From positions 1-47,226 of the forward strand of contig JAQGHM010000201.1 in assembly GCA_028291615.1 (NCBI GenBank): a DNA stretch of 47,226 nucleotides, given 5' to 3'. The notes under the pieces are model-generated. The model made no database searches. It was not told where the DNA came from and saw only the letters and a list, made by a program, of their open reading frames with translations. Made by a program: the position numbers and the translations under genes. Numbering within the stretch: position 1 is the first letter of the stretch; each line of letters begins with the position of its first letter. This document shows, piece after piece, positions 7,922 through 14,969 of the stretch. Source of the DNA: Phycisphaerales bacterium (GTDB lineage Bacteria; Planctomycetota; Phycisphaerae; Tepidisphaerales; Tepidisphaeraceae).

Positions 7922-9073
7922 ATGGCACGTTTGGATGACAAATCGACATTGGACTACGGTCGCGTGCGGCCGCGCTCGCTGCGCATGGTGCGATGGGCGG
8001 TGCTGACATGCTTGGCCGGGGGTGTGGTGGGGTACGGATATTGGCGGTCGATCATGCCGCCGCCGGTGCCCGTCGTCACGTCGCTTGCGGTTTCGCGAAC
8101 CACAACGGACGTCGTTGAAGTGCCGGAAGACCGTGTTGACGCAGAGAGAATTTACCGCGAAGAGGTCACGCCACTGCTCGATCAGTTCGATGCGCGCAAT
8201 CGCGCAGCCGTGGCGCGGGCGGTGGCGAACATGCACGAACGCCTTAACGGGCGACGCTGGGGGATCAAGCCGTTCGTAAAAGACGTCGGCAGTTGGAAGA
8301 CGCGCTTCGGCGTGATCGGGCGGACGACGTCGGACCTCTGGAAAAAGCACATCAAGAAAGAACCGAACGCGGCCGCGGTGCGGACATACGTAAACGATAA
8401 GTTCCGCCACCATGTCCTCTCGGAAGCCGCGCTGGAACATGACATGGGCGAAGTGCTCAAGCAGTTTCGCGAGGACCTCGACGCCAGCCGGAACCGGCTT
8501 TACGTGGACGTGCGGTTGCCGCTGGCGAAGATCAAGTCGCCGCTGGCGGCGTCGGACGTGACTTACGCCGCGTTCCAGGCGGACGTGGGGCGACGCGCGC
8601 GGGAAATGGGAGAGCGCTGGGCGAGTGATTCGGTGGTGTCAGGGCTGGGCGGGTTCGTGTCGGGCTGGGTGGCGATGGACGTGGCGCAGGCGGTGACGTC
8701 GCGCGTGGTGGTGGCGATCCTGTCGCGCGTCGGAACGCAGATTGCAGCGGAGACGGTGGCGGCGGGCGGCGCGACGGCGGCGGGAGCAGCGGCGGGCGGT
8801 GGCGGAGGATCGTTCGCGGGGCCGGCGGGGACGGTGATCGGGCTGGGCGTTGGCATCGCCGTCGGGGCGGTGGTGGACTGGTGGATGAGCGAGCGCTTCG
8901 AAGCAAAGATGACGGCGCAGCTCAACGGGTTTTTCGATTCGGTCGATCGGCAGCTTGTGAATGGGACGGACAAAGCGCCGGGCTTGGAACGTTCGCTGAA
9001 TGACGCGGTGAAGCTCGGCGGCGAGACGCAGCGCAGCGCAATGAAGAAGGCATTTGACGAGGTGACGCGATGA
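7922..9073 (+). CDS. uncharacterised membrane-anchored protein with a Gly/Ala-rich helical hairpin (module gene 1)
   Basis: I do not recognise a family. Counting from the ATG at 7922 (GGAAGG 4 nt upstream) it has 383 residues; an in-frame ATG at 7874 would add 16. A single membrane helix lies near residues 22-40 (MVRWAVLTCLAGGVVGYGYW). It is followed by a charged, mostly helical region of about 190 residues that contains FGVIGRTTSDLWKKHIKKE. Next comes a long Gly/Ala-rich stretch, with GGFVSGWVAMDVAQAV, then glycine-zipper-like AAGGATAAGAAAGGGGG and GTVIGLGVGIAVGAVVDWWM, which looks like a membrane-inserting hairpin. The C-terminus is amphipathic. It overlaps the next gene by ATGA, so the two products are probably made together. 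Together they resemble an anchor/partner envelope module. Glycine zippers occur in pore-forming and scaffold proteins, but no function is claimed. Confidence 0.75.
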   Translation: MARLDDKSTLDYGRVRPRSLRMVRWAVLTCLAGGVVGYGYWRSIMPPPVPVVTSLAVSRTTTDVVEVPEDRVDAERIYREEVTPLLDQFDARNRAAVARAVANMHERLNGRRWGIKPFVKDVGSWKTRFGVIGRTTSDLWKKHIKKEPNAAAVRTYVNDKFRHHVLSEAALEHDMGEVLKQFREDLDASRNRLYVDVRLPLAKIKSPLAASDVTYAAFQADVGRRAREMGERWASDSVVSGLGGFVSGWVAMDVAQAVTSRVVVAILSRVGTQIAAETVAAGGATAAGAAAGGGGGSFAGPAGTVIGLGVGIAVGAVVDWWMSERFEAKMTAQLNGFFDSVDRQLVNGTDKAPGLERSLNDAVKLGGETQRSAMKKAFDEVTR

Positions 9074-10032
9074 AGACGGCAGCAGCTTGGATAACCTTGG
9101 TGGCGCTGGCAGCGGGTGCGCCGCTGGCTAGCGCGCAGGTGGCAGCAGTGGCGCGGGAGATCGTCGAGCAAGGCGTCGAGCAAATCTTCAAAAGCGCCGG
9201 GCGCGAGGCGGTGGAGGAACTGGGCAAAACCGGCGGGCGCGTCGCCGTCCGCGAGACGCTGGAACGCGCCGCCGCGGAAGGGGGCGAAGGCTTGGTGCGC
9301 AAGACGACCGCATACGGGATCGAGCAGGGGCCGATCGCGCTGCGGGCGATCGGGCGCTCGCCGGCAAAGATGGTCGGCGCGCTGGACAACCTGGCTGCGG
9401 AGCTGCGGCCGGCGGCGCTGCGCGCGGTGGAGCGTGATCCGCAGGCGCTGGCAGGATTGGTCGAACGATACGGCGCGCAGGCACTGGAGGCGGCGGCGAA
9501 ACAGCCGGGCGTCGGCACCGTGCTGGGGGAGAAACTGGGCGGCGAAGGATTGGCGGCGGCACGGTCGCTGACGACCGATCAGGCGATCGTCGTCGCGCGG
9601 CATGCGGATGAGATCGCGAAACTCCCGGCCGAGCAGCAGGCGGGATTGTTCGCGCGATTGCGGAGCAACGCGGCCGGCGTGACGGGTTTTCTGGAACGCC
9701 ATCCCAAGACACTGCTGACGGCGGCGGGGGTGGCGGTGATCCTTGGGGCGAAGGATGAGATCCTCGGACCCGGTGACGGCGCCGACGCGAGTGGCCACGC
9801 CATTGGCCGGCGCGAAGGACTCGTGCCGCGCGTGTGGCATGATGTGCTCGGGTTGCTGACTAAGCCGATCGGAGCGATCGCGACGCTGCTTGTCGGATTG
9901 GCGGCGATCTGGGCGGGCCTGAAGGTCTGGGCGATGTGGCGACGACGGCAGATCCAGGTGCGAGTAGCCGAGGCGCGCGGGCAGGTGGAGATGGAGCGAT
10001 TAGCGATGGCGTCTGACGCGCGAGAACTCTGA
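9070..10032 (+). CDS. uncharacterised exported helical protein with a C-terminal membrane anchor (module gene 2)
   Basis: A 320-residue protein of no family I recognise. A clear signal peptide (residues 1-23, ending ASAQ) is followed by about 200 residues of Ala/Glu/Arg-rich helices. Short phrases recur (REIVEQG, REAVEELG, RETLERAA; ALRAIGR, ALRAVERD), which suggests degenerate helical repeats. A hydrophobic segment lies at about 216-235, and a strong membrane helix near 268-288 (IGAIATLLVGLAAIWAGLKVW) is followed by a basic cytoplasmic tail that continues as a helix (RRRQIQVRVAEARGQ). The start ATG overlaps the upstream stop as ATGA, the mark of translational coupling. The module ends at a palindromic repeat 11 nt after the stop. 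The likely topology is an extracytoplasmic helical body tethered to the inner membrane, facing the partner protein. Confidence 0.75.
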   Translation: MKTAAAWITLVALAAGAPLASAQVAAVAREIVEQGVEQIFKSAGREAVEELGKTGGRVAVRETLERAAAEGGEGLVRKTTAYGIEQGPIALRAIGRSPAKMVGALDNLAAELRPAALRAVERDPQALAGLVERYGAQALEAAAKQPGVGTVLGEKLGGEGLAAARSLTTDQAIVVARHADEIAKLPAEQQAGLFARLRSNAAGVTGFLERHPKTLLTAAGVAVILGAKDEILGPGDGADASGHAIGRREGLVPRVWHDVLGLLTKPIGAIATLLVGLAAIWAGLKVWAMWRRRQIQVRVAEARGQVEMERLAMASDAREL

Positions 10033-10043
10033 CAGGCAATGTT

Positions 10044-10133
10044 TGGGTGGCATGGGCAAACTTGTTTGCCCGTGGATTTTATTGATCTCGAAGAGCACCA
10101 CGGGCAAGCGAGTACGCTTGCCCATGCCACCCA
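10044..10133 (+). repeat. 90-bp palindromic dispersed repeat, copy 1
   Basis: The ends form a perfect 16-bp inverted repeat (TGGGTGGCATGGGCAA at 10044-10059 with its complement at 10118-10133). Inside are two smaller hairpins, GGGCAAAC/GTTTGCCC (10054-10071) and GGGCAAGCG/CGCTTGCCC (10102-10123), separated by a CTCGAAGA-containing spacer. A second copy in the same orientation is at 24785-24863. It has no coding capacity, so it behaves like a REP/MITE-type element. Here it separates convergent genes and may also work as a terminator. Confidence 0.85.
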
Positions 10134-10141
10134 GCGAATTA

Positions 10142-10942
10142 TTACTTGGAACCTTCGGGGGCGAGTTGGCCGCTGTCGCGCAATCGCTTGAACGTCCGCC
10201 GGCGAATTAGGAAATACGGTTTGGTGATGAAGCGGTGCGCCTTAATGAACGAGCTCACCTGTTTGCCGCGCGCCTTCTCCTCCGGCGTGAGCAGATCCGG
10301 CCGCAACTTGCGCTTGTGCTTCAGGACGTGATAAAAGTCTTCCTTCTGCAGCCGGCGGACGATCGCGCGGGTCAGCACGTTGTCGCCGAAATCGTGCAGG
10401 TCGAAGCTGATCTGGAAGTCGATCAGGTGCGGCCGGCCATCATCGCCCTGGAGGATGTTCTGCGGTTTGTTGGTATCGACATAGGCAATGTTGCGCTGGT
10501 GCAGCGTGCGCAGGAGGGCGAAGAGCTCATCGAATAGAGAATCGGGGATCGGGTGTTCTTTCGAAAGCGGGCGGCCGGGGACGTAGGCATGGACGAAGCC
10601 GGTCTTGCCGACGCGGCCGAGCAGCTTAGGGATGTTGGGCAGGTCGGCGCAGGCTTGATAGAAGCGCGTCTCACGGTTGCAGAGCCATCTGCCCAGCCAG
10701 AGCAGGGGGACGCCACCATATTCTTGCGTCCGGCCGATTTTAAGGACGACGCGCTCGCCGCTGGGGGAAAGATAGAAGCCCGTGGCGGCGAAGAAGTCGT
10801 GCTTGACGGTGCGCTCGTGCCGGTAGCAGACGCTGCCGAGGGTAAAGGTGGCGGGGAGGTCGGCCTTGCCCAAGGCGCGCAGGGTATAGACGATGCGGTC
10901 GGGGGGCGAGGGCCGGCGGGATGGGTCGGTCGAATCGGGCAC
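10142..10942 (-). CDS. small protein-kinase-fold protein (lipopolysaccharide-kinase/RIO-like)
   Basis: A 266-residue protein with the core of a kinase fold. K68 in RVVLKIGR is the ATP lysine, E91 in NRETRFY the likely salt-bridge partner. The catalytic loop is HQRNIAYVDTNKPQN, with D156 as base and N162 as metal ligand, and the metal aspartate is D175 in HLIDFQIS. The usual DFG glycine is Q. The compact size, the DxNKxxN loop and the short activation segment fit Kdo/WaaP-type sugar kinases or RIO-like kinases better than Ser/Thr kinases. The basic C-terminus (RRRTFKRLR) could sit on membrane phospholipid. The start is GTG at 10942, with TATAAT ending 9 nt upstream and no Shine-Dalgarno. It stands alone. 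The substrate is unknown; a lipid A-core sugar or a protein are both possible. Confidence 0.75.
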   Translation of the reverse strand: MPDSTDPSRRPSPPDRIVYTLRALGKADLPATFTLGSVCYRHERTVKHDFFAATGFYLSPSGERVVLKIGRTQEYGGVPLLWLGRWLCNRETRFYQACADLPNIPKLLGRVGKTGFVHAYVPGRPLSKEHPIPDSLFDELFALLRTLHQRNIAYVDTNKPQNILQGDDGRPHLIDFQISFDLHDFGDNVLTRAIVRRLQKEDFYHVLKHKRKLRPDLLTPEEKARGKQVSSFIKAHRFITKPYFLIRRRTFKRLRDSGQLAPEGSK

Positions 10943-10951
10943 AGGGGGGGG

Positions 10952-10957
10952 ATTATA
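10952..10957 (-). promoter_or_regulatory. -10 box of the kinase gene, next to its GTG start
   Basis: A perfect TATAAT on the minus strand (10957-10952) ends 9 nt before GTG 10942. The 9 nt are almost all C, so no ribosome-binding site is possible. Transcription is expected to start about 2-3 nt before the codon. Confidence 0.5.
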
Positions 10958-11091
10958 CCCCGAAGCGGTCGGAGAAAACGGGTGCCGCGCCGTCGCGGAA
11001 AGTATACATACAATTCCGAGCCGGCAGAGTACATTCTCAGCCGGCGCAGCACGACAGTGTGCGCGAGCGCGATGCCGGAGTGACGGGATTT

Positions 11092-13119
11092 ATGAGTGAG
11101 CCGCTTCGAGTGCTGCTTTTGGACGAGGCCGAATCGCGCCTGGCAGTGCGCGAGATGCTGGCGGGGGCCGAGGGGATCGAGCTGGTCGATTCGCCGCCCG
11201 GGACGTTTTCACTCAAGGCGATCGGGGAAATGGCGCACCGGATCGATTGCGTGCTTGCGGGTCATCATCCATCCACTATCGACGCCGGCGCGGTGTTGCG
11301 CGAAGTCCGCGACGGCGGGCTGGGGCTGCCGGTGATCGTGTTCACCGCCGACGGCGACCCGCGCCCGGCGGTCGAACTGCTCAAGGCGGGGGCGAGCGAA
11401 TACCTGATCAAAGGGGCGGTCTCGGGCGAGGCGCTGGCGCGCAGCGTGCGCAGCACCGTCCGCGTGCATCGCGCCGAGATGGCGGCGGCGGCGGCGCGGG
11501 CCAACGTGCTGGCGGCCAATCGCGCGCGAGACGAGGCGGTCGCGCTATTGGACACTCTGGTGGGCGGCGCCCCGGTCGGGATCGCGTTCTTCGACACCGA
11601 GCTGCGCTACGTCCGCGTCAACCGCGAGCTGGCGCGGATCAACGGCGTGAGCGTCGAGGCGCACCTGGGCAAGACGGTCGCCGAGCTGCTGCCGCACATG
11701 AACCCGCAGGTGATGATCGACCTGGGCGAGGTGCTGCGCAGCGGCGTGCCGGTGGTCAACATCGACGTGACCGGCGAAACCCCAGCCGACCCCGGCGCGG
11801 CGCACGACTGGATCGTCAGCTATTACCCCGTGCGCTCCGCGGGCGGGGAAACCCTGGGCGTCGGGGCGACCGTCATCGACATCACCGACCGCAAGCGGCA
11901 CCAGCGCGAGCTGGCGCAGGCGAAGGAGGCGGCTGAGGCGGCCAATCGCTCCAAGGATCAATTCCTCGCGGTGCTCAGCCACGAGCTGCGCACACCGCTG
12001 ACGCCGGTGCTGATGGCGGTGCAGGCGATGCAGGAGGACGGCGTGCCCGAGGAGCTGCGCGGCATGCTGGCGATGATCCGCCGCAACGTCGAGCTGGAGG
12101 CGCGGCTGATCGATGACCTGCTGGACCTCACCCGCATCGCCAAGGGAAAGCTGCAGCTCCACCTGGAGATGATCGACGCCCACGACCTGATCACCAGCGC
12201 GCTGGAGATCTGCCGCGGCGAGATCGAACACAAGGGTCTGGTCGTCAACGTCGAGCTGACCGCGCGGCGGCACGTCGTCTACGCCGACTCAGCGCGGCTG
12301 CAGCAGGTCTTCTGGAACCTGATCAACAACGCCGTCAAGTTCACCCCCGCGGGCGGGGCACTGACCATCCGCAGCCACGACGAGGAAGAGCGCCTGGTCG
12401 CGGAGGTGAGCGACAGCGGGATCGGCATCGACGCGGATACGCTGCCGCGCATCTTCGACGCCTTCGAGCAGGGAGAGGGGACGATCACGCGGCGCTTCGG
12501 CGGCCTTGGCCTGGGCCTGGCGATCTGCCGGGCGCTGATGCGCATGCACTGGGGCCAGATCCACGCAAGCAGCGCGGGCAAAGGCAAGGGGGCGACGTTC
12601 ACGATCAAGCTGGCGGGACACGCGCCCGCGACGGTGGTCCGCGGCGCACCCGTCGTCACGGCGGCAAAGACGGCCCAACCGCGGGTCAAGGCGGGCGCGG
12701 TCCCCGCATCGGCCGCCGCCGCCGCCGCGCCGGATCGCACGCCCTGCCGCGTCCTGATGGTGGACGACCACGAGGACACCCGCGCCGCGATGAAGAAGCT
12801 GCTCGAGCGCTCCGGCTACCACGTGACCACCGCCGACAGCGTGCAGGGCGCGATCGCCGGGGCCGCGGGGGAACTGCCGATTGACATCCTGATCAGCGAC
12901 ATCGGCCTCCCCGACGGCAGCGGCCTGGAGATCATGCGCCACTTCCGCCACCGCGGCGGCGGCGGCCAGCCCGTGCGCGGCATCGCGCTGAGCGGCTTCG
13001 GCATGGAAGAAGACATCCGCCGCAGCCGCGAGGCGGGCTTCGAACACCACCTGACCAAGCCGGTGACGTTCGATCGGTTGCGCGCGGCGCTGAAGCAGAT
13101 CGAAGCGGCGGAGAAATGA
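11092..13119 (+). CDS. hybrid sensor histidine kinase: degenerate receiver, PAS, HisKA, HATPase, receiver
   Basis: A 675-residue soluble hybrid kinase. Residues 1-118 have the shape of a receiver domain, including the late Lys in EYLIKGAV, but the phospho-acceptor position reads CVLAGHHPS, so it is a pseudo-receiver. A PAS domain (about 155-270) follows. HisKA has H297 in LSHELRTPL, and the ATPase domain shows NLINNAVKF, DSGIGI and GLGLGLAIC. A Pro/Ala-rich linker leads to a true C-terminal receiver with VDDHED and acceptor D603 in LISDIGLPDGSG. There is no membrane helix, so the signal is cytoplasmic or comes through the pseudo-receiver. The ATG at 11092 begins the receiver fold directly; the frame is open further upstream, but that part would overlap the divergent kinase gene. 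TACAAT at 11009 may be the -10. No partner regulator is adjacent. Confidence 0.92.
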   Translation: MSEPLRVLLLDEAESRLAVREMLAGAEGIELVDSPPGTFSLKAIGEMAHRIDCVLAGHHPSTIDAGAVLREVRDGGLGLPVIVFTADGDPRPAVELLKAGASEYLIKGAVSGEALARSVRSTVRVHRAEMAAAAARANVLAANRARDEAVALLDTLVGGAPVGIAFFDTELRYVRVNRELARINGVSVEAHLGKTVAELLPHMNPQVMIDLGEVLRSGVPVVNIDVTGETPADPGAAHDWIVSYYPVRSAGGETLGVGATVIDITDRKRHQRELAQAKEAAEAANRSKDQFLAVLSHELRTPLTPVLMAVQAMQEDGVPEELRGMLAMIRRNVELEARLIDDLLDLTRIAKGKLQLHLEMIDAHDLITSALEICRGEIEHKGLVVNVELTARRHVVYADSARLQQVFWNLINNAVKFTPAGGALTIRSHDEEERLVAEVSDSGIGIDADTLPRIFDAFEQGEGTITRRFGGLGLGLAICRALMRMHWGQIHASSAGKGKGATFTIKLAGHAPATVVRGAPVVTAAKTAQPRVKAGAVPASAAAAAAPDRTPCRVLMVDDHEDTRAAMKKLLERSGYHVTTADSVQGAIAGAAGELPIDILISDIGLPDGSGLEIMRHFRHRGGGGQPVRGIALSGFGMEEDIRRSREAGFEHHLTKPVTFDRLRAALKQIEAAEK

Positions 13120-13184
13120 AGGCGTGAAACATGAAGAAGGGGTGAGAGTAGGCAGTAGCCAGTACAAGAGGGAGGACCCAAGTG

Positions 13185-13547
13185 ATGGCAGCACATCAAG
13201 ATTATCGCGAGCGCGAGCGACTCAATCTCGAGGCGCTTCGGACGATTGAAAAGATGTTCGCCGGAGTCGAGTTCTCACCCGAAGAGCAACGAGTTGTCGA
13301 GGATGCGGGTCGCAAGCTCGTGGAGTACAGCTACACCCTGATGTGTGAGCACGGACAGAATCCAGAGGTTCGACCGATGGTGGTGATGTACGCCATGGCC
13401 GGGATTCTCGGTGGGCACTGGGTATTTGAAGGCGGGATTCCGCAACTGCGTGCGGAATTGAACGATCCGCCGCGTGTGGATGAATCCGCGCCGTCGGCGA
13501 AAGGGATCGCAGAGGAACAGAGACGCAAAGACACAGAGAATGGGTGA
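13185..13547 (+). CDS. uncharacterised 120-residue soluble protein
   Basis: Not recognised. It is a 120-residue protein, mostly helical, with a charged N-terminus (QDYRERERLNLEALRTIEKM), a central PEEQRVVEDAGRKLVEYSYTL helix and a hydrophobic segment MVVMYAMAGILGGHWVF that is too short and mixed to be a sure membrane helix. The C-terminal 30 residues are hydrophilic and probably disordered. The ATG at 13185 is chosen for GGGAGG 9-10 nt upstream; a GTG one codon earlier is also open. The short upstream gap holds a GTGAAACATGAAG motif that recurs at 16619-16646. It is the first small orphan gene of the repeat-rich island and is followed within 15 nt by repeat copy A. Confidence 0.6.
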   Translation: MAAHQDYRERERLNLEALRTIEKMFAGVEFSPEEQRVVEDAGRKLVEYSYTLMCEHGQNPEVRPMVVMYAMAGILGGHWVFEGGIPQLRAELNDPPRVDESAPSAKGIAEEQRRKDTENG

Positions 13548-13560
13548 GGCGTTAGCGGCG

Positions 13561-13865
13561 ACGGCGCAACTCGCCCAACCCGCGAGGTCCCGCGGGGCGG
13601 GCGGGTGAGGGGCGGAAGTCGAGAGTCCTTATTCTTCTGCGGCGAAGCCGCTCCACTCCGTCGCATGATCTAGGGGGGCGACTTCGCCCCTCGGGCCAAG
13701 GGGGGGCCGAGCGACCCGACGGGCCGGTCGAACGGCGCGCGCGTGTCCGTCCGCCTCATAGTCGAATGGTCGCCGCCTCAGGTCGCCGGTATCATTACAA
13801 GCCGCATCTGTATGTGCCGGAGGGATGTCGTTCTGCGCGGACGATCAGGTTAATCACGATTGATG
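13561..13865 (+). repeat. island repeat, copy A (about 300 bp)
   Basis: This stretch is homologous to 14221-14525. The best-conserved part, roughly 13607-13740, is nearly identical in both (GGGGCGGAAGTCGAGA, then TTATTCTTCTGCGGCGAAG, then CTCCACTCCGTCGCATGAT). Weaker similarity continues to the next gene, through CGGTAT and TGCGCGG to AATCAC. It contains small hairpins such as GCGGC-GAA-GCCGC. No convincing gene lies in this gap (13548-13882). It behaves like a mobile or duplicated 5' module placed before small genes. Confidence 0.75.
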
Positions 13866-13882
13866 CCTCGTACGGAGTCGCC

Positions 13883-14218
13883 ATGAAGTTCGGGTGTCAC
13901 TGCGGAGCGACGATCTTCGACAACACGGACGACTTACCTCAAAAGGGCCATCTCATCCCGGATCAGGAGTGGTTTGCAACCTACGATGCGATGGATGACG
14001 AGGTGATCGTTCCGCTGTCCCAGGGTGCGATCGACAACCAGAAGGCTTTCCACCTGTCGCGCGGCGTTATCAGCCGCGCGTCCCGATTGATGTACCAGTG
14101 CAGCGTCTGCGGCCGCTTATACATCTATGACAAACGAGGCGGAGCGCTGCACTGCTACGTGCCGTCGGATGACGCGACCTCGAAGGAGATTCTGAGGAGC
14201 CGGGACTCTTGTTCTTGA
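13883..14218 (+). CDS. small cysteine-rich protein, probable zinc ribbon
   Basis: A 111-residue protein of unknown function. It begins MKFGCHCGATIFDNTD, with cysteines at residues 5 and 7, and has a second pair in YQCSVCGRLYIYD near residue 77, making a CxC...CxxC zinc-ribbon layout around an acidic middle section (DQEWFATYDAMDDEV). A last HCYVP segment may add a ligand. It has no signal peptide or membrane helix. The ATG at 13883 has GGAG 7 nt upstream, and the cysteine motif starts at residue 5, so the longer open frame back to 13766, which runs through repeat A, is not used. The last few residues run up to the edge of repeat B, so the natural C-terminus may have been altered by that insertion. 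Small orphan zinc ribbons of this kind occur in accessory regions, sometimes as immunity-like genes. No partner is seen. Confidence 0.6.
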   Translation: MKFGCHCGATIFDNTDDLPQKGHLIPDQEWFATYDAMDDEVIVPLSQGAIDNQKAFHLSRGVISRASRLMYQCSVCGRLYIYDKRGGALHCYVPSDDATSKEILRSRDSCS

Positions 14219-14220
14219 GA

Positions 14221-14525
14221 ACGCGCGATCGCGCAACCCTCGAGGCCCCGCGAGGCCCGGCGGGCGGGAGGGCGAGGGGCGGAAGTCGAGAATCCTTATT
14301 CTTCTGCGGCGAAGCCGCTCCACTCCGTCGCATGATCCAGGGGGCGACTCTGCCCCTCGGGCCCCGAGCGACCCGACGGGCCGGTCGAGCGGCGCGCGCG
14401 GGAATCGGTCCGCTCATGGCTGACGCTATAAATCTTCGGTATGGTACGGAGATACGAGCCGCGTCCAGCATGTGGCGGCGGAATGTTATCCTGCGCGGCC
14501 GGTCCGAATAAATCACTAGTATGCA
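14221..14525 (+). repeat. island repeat, copy B (about 300 bp)
   Basis: The second copy of the island repeat, in the same orientation as 13561-13865. Identity is strongest over 14273-14402 and fades toward the next gene. Copy B carries TATAAA (in CGCTATAAATC near 14425), a possible -10 for the following gene. Both copies sit directly before a small orphan gene and directly after another, so gene plus repeat looks like a repeating unit. Nothing else is seen in this gap (14219-14541). Confidence 0.75.
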
Positions 14526-14541
14526 GCCTAGGGAAGCCGCT

Positions 14542-14766
14542 ATGGCAAAAGCCGTCGTCTCGTTAATTGTCGTCTTCATGATCGGATTTGTTCTTGGCGG
14601 CTGGTTTCTGATGCCGCATCTTCCGCCCATGCCGGACCATCCGGTGAGCGTCTTGGAAGCGGAATACTGGACAACGAATTGGGCCGGCGCGTTGCTCGGT
14701 CTCGTTCTCGGTGGACTGTCAGCTTGGTCCGTGCTGCGCAAACGGCCGCGCGGTCCGGCTGCATAA
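14542..14766 (+). CDS. small two-helix membrane protein
   Basis: A 74-residue protein from the ATG at 14542, with AGGGAA upstream; another in-frame ATG at 14521 would add 7 residues. Two membrane helices are clear, at about 4-24 (VVSLIVVFMIGFVLGGWFLM) and 46-64 (NWAGALLGLVLGGLSAWSVL). They are joined by a short loop, PHLPPMPDHPVSVLEAEYW, and followed by the basic tail RKRPRGPAA. The basic tail places both ends in the cytoplasm. No family is recognised. The stop codon TAA (14764-14766) overlaps the left end of an inverted repeat that resembles an integron attC site, so the gene may be a captured cassette. It could also be an ordinary small membrane protein. Confidence 0.55.
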   Translation: MAKAVVSLIVVFMIGFVLGGWFLMPHLPPMPDHPVSVLEAEYWTTNWAGALLGLVLGGLSAWSVLRKRPRGPAA

Positions 14767-14853
14767 CCACACACTGCACTTGACCGGGGCCATGACGGTC
14801 CCTGTGATTCGAACGCTGGTCGTCAGCCCCGGCCAGTGAATGTTGGTCCGTTA
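14761..14853 (+). repeat. attC-like imperfect inverted repeat
   Basis: Nested complementary segments are CACTG (14772-14776) with CAGTG (14834-14838), CCGGGGC (14784-14790) with GCCCCGG (14826-14832), and TGACG (14793-14797) with CGTCA (14821-14825). The outer boxes are TAAC (14764-14767) and GTTG/GTTA (14841, 14850). The layout of outer boxes, inner stem with bulged bases and a variable loop is that of an attC recombination site. The left box overlaps a stop codon, as in many gene cassettes. No integrase gene is present in the window, so a terminator or MITE is an alternative. Confidence 0.4.
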
Positions 14854-14869
14854 CCCCTCATCCATCGAG

Positions 14870-14969
14870 GTGCGTTTGGCGAAGAAGGAATCAACAACCT
14901 TTTCGAGCGTTGTGTCGACCGTAGAGGCATCTGCACGAGTTTCAGGCAGAGACCGATCGCGGTACCGCT
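14870..14969 (+). other. out-of-frame 5' part of the MltR-like gene (apparent frameshift)
   Basis: The conserved residues just before the open frame at 14970 (HEFQAETDRGTAVVGAAYVDD) are in frame only from a TAG at 14922. Upstream of that stop the plausible N-terminal coding (AKKESTTFSSVVSTVEA, from GTG 14870 or TTG 14876) is in the neighbouring frame. One extra base near 14921-14932 would explain this. It may be a true mutation, a programmed shift or a sequencing error. Confidence 0.45.

Noticed and set aside
8563..9840. A 425-codon open frame on the minus strand across the two-gene envelope module
   Set aside because: Its codons are the antisense of a coherent pair with a signal peptide, membrane helices and an ATGA overlap. 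The minus-strand product is Arg/Pro/Ser-rich with no domain, which is usual for GC-rich shadow frames.
10921..11091. N-terminal extension of the hybrid kinase to 10921
   Set aside because: It would overlap the divergent kinase gene and its promoter, and the 57 added residues have no fold; the receiver-like domain starts right after ATG 11092.
14800..14820. A tRNA T-loop-like word (GATTCGAAC) in the attC-like region
   Set aside because: No acceptor, D or anticodon stems can be formed around it; it lies in the loop of the inverted repeat.
14840..14870. ATG at 14840 as the start of the MltR-like gene
   Set aside because: It lies inside the attC-like inverted repeat and has no ribosome-binding site; GTG 14870 or TTG 14876 after GAGGTG is a better start for the out-of-frame 5' part.
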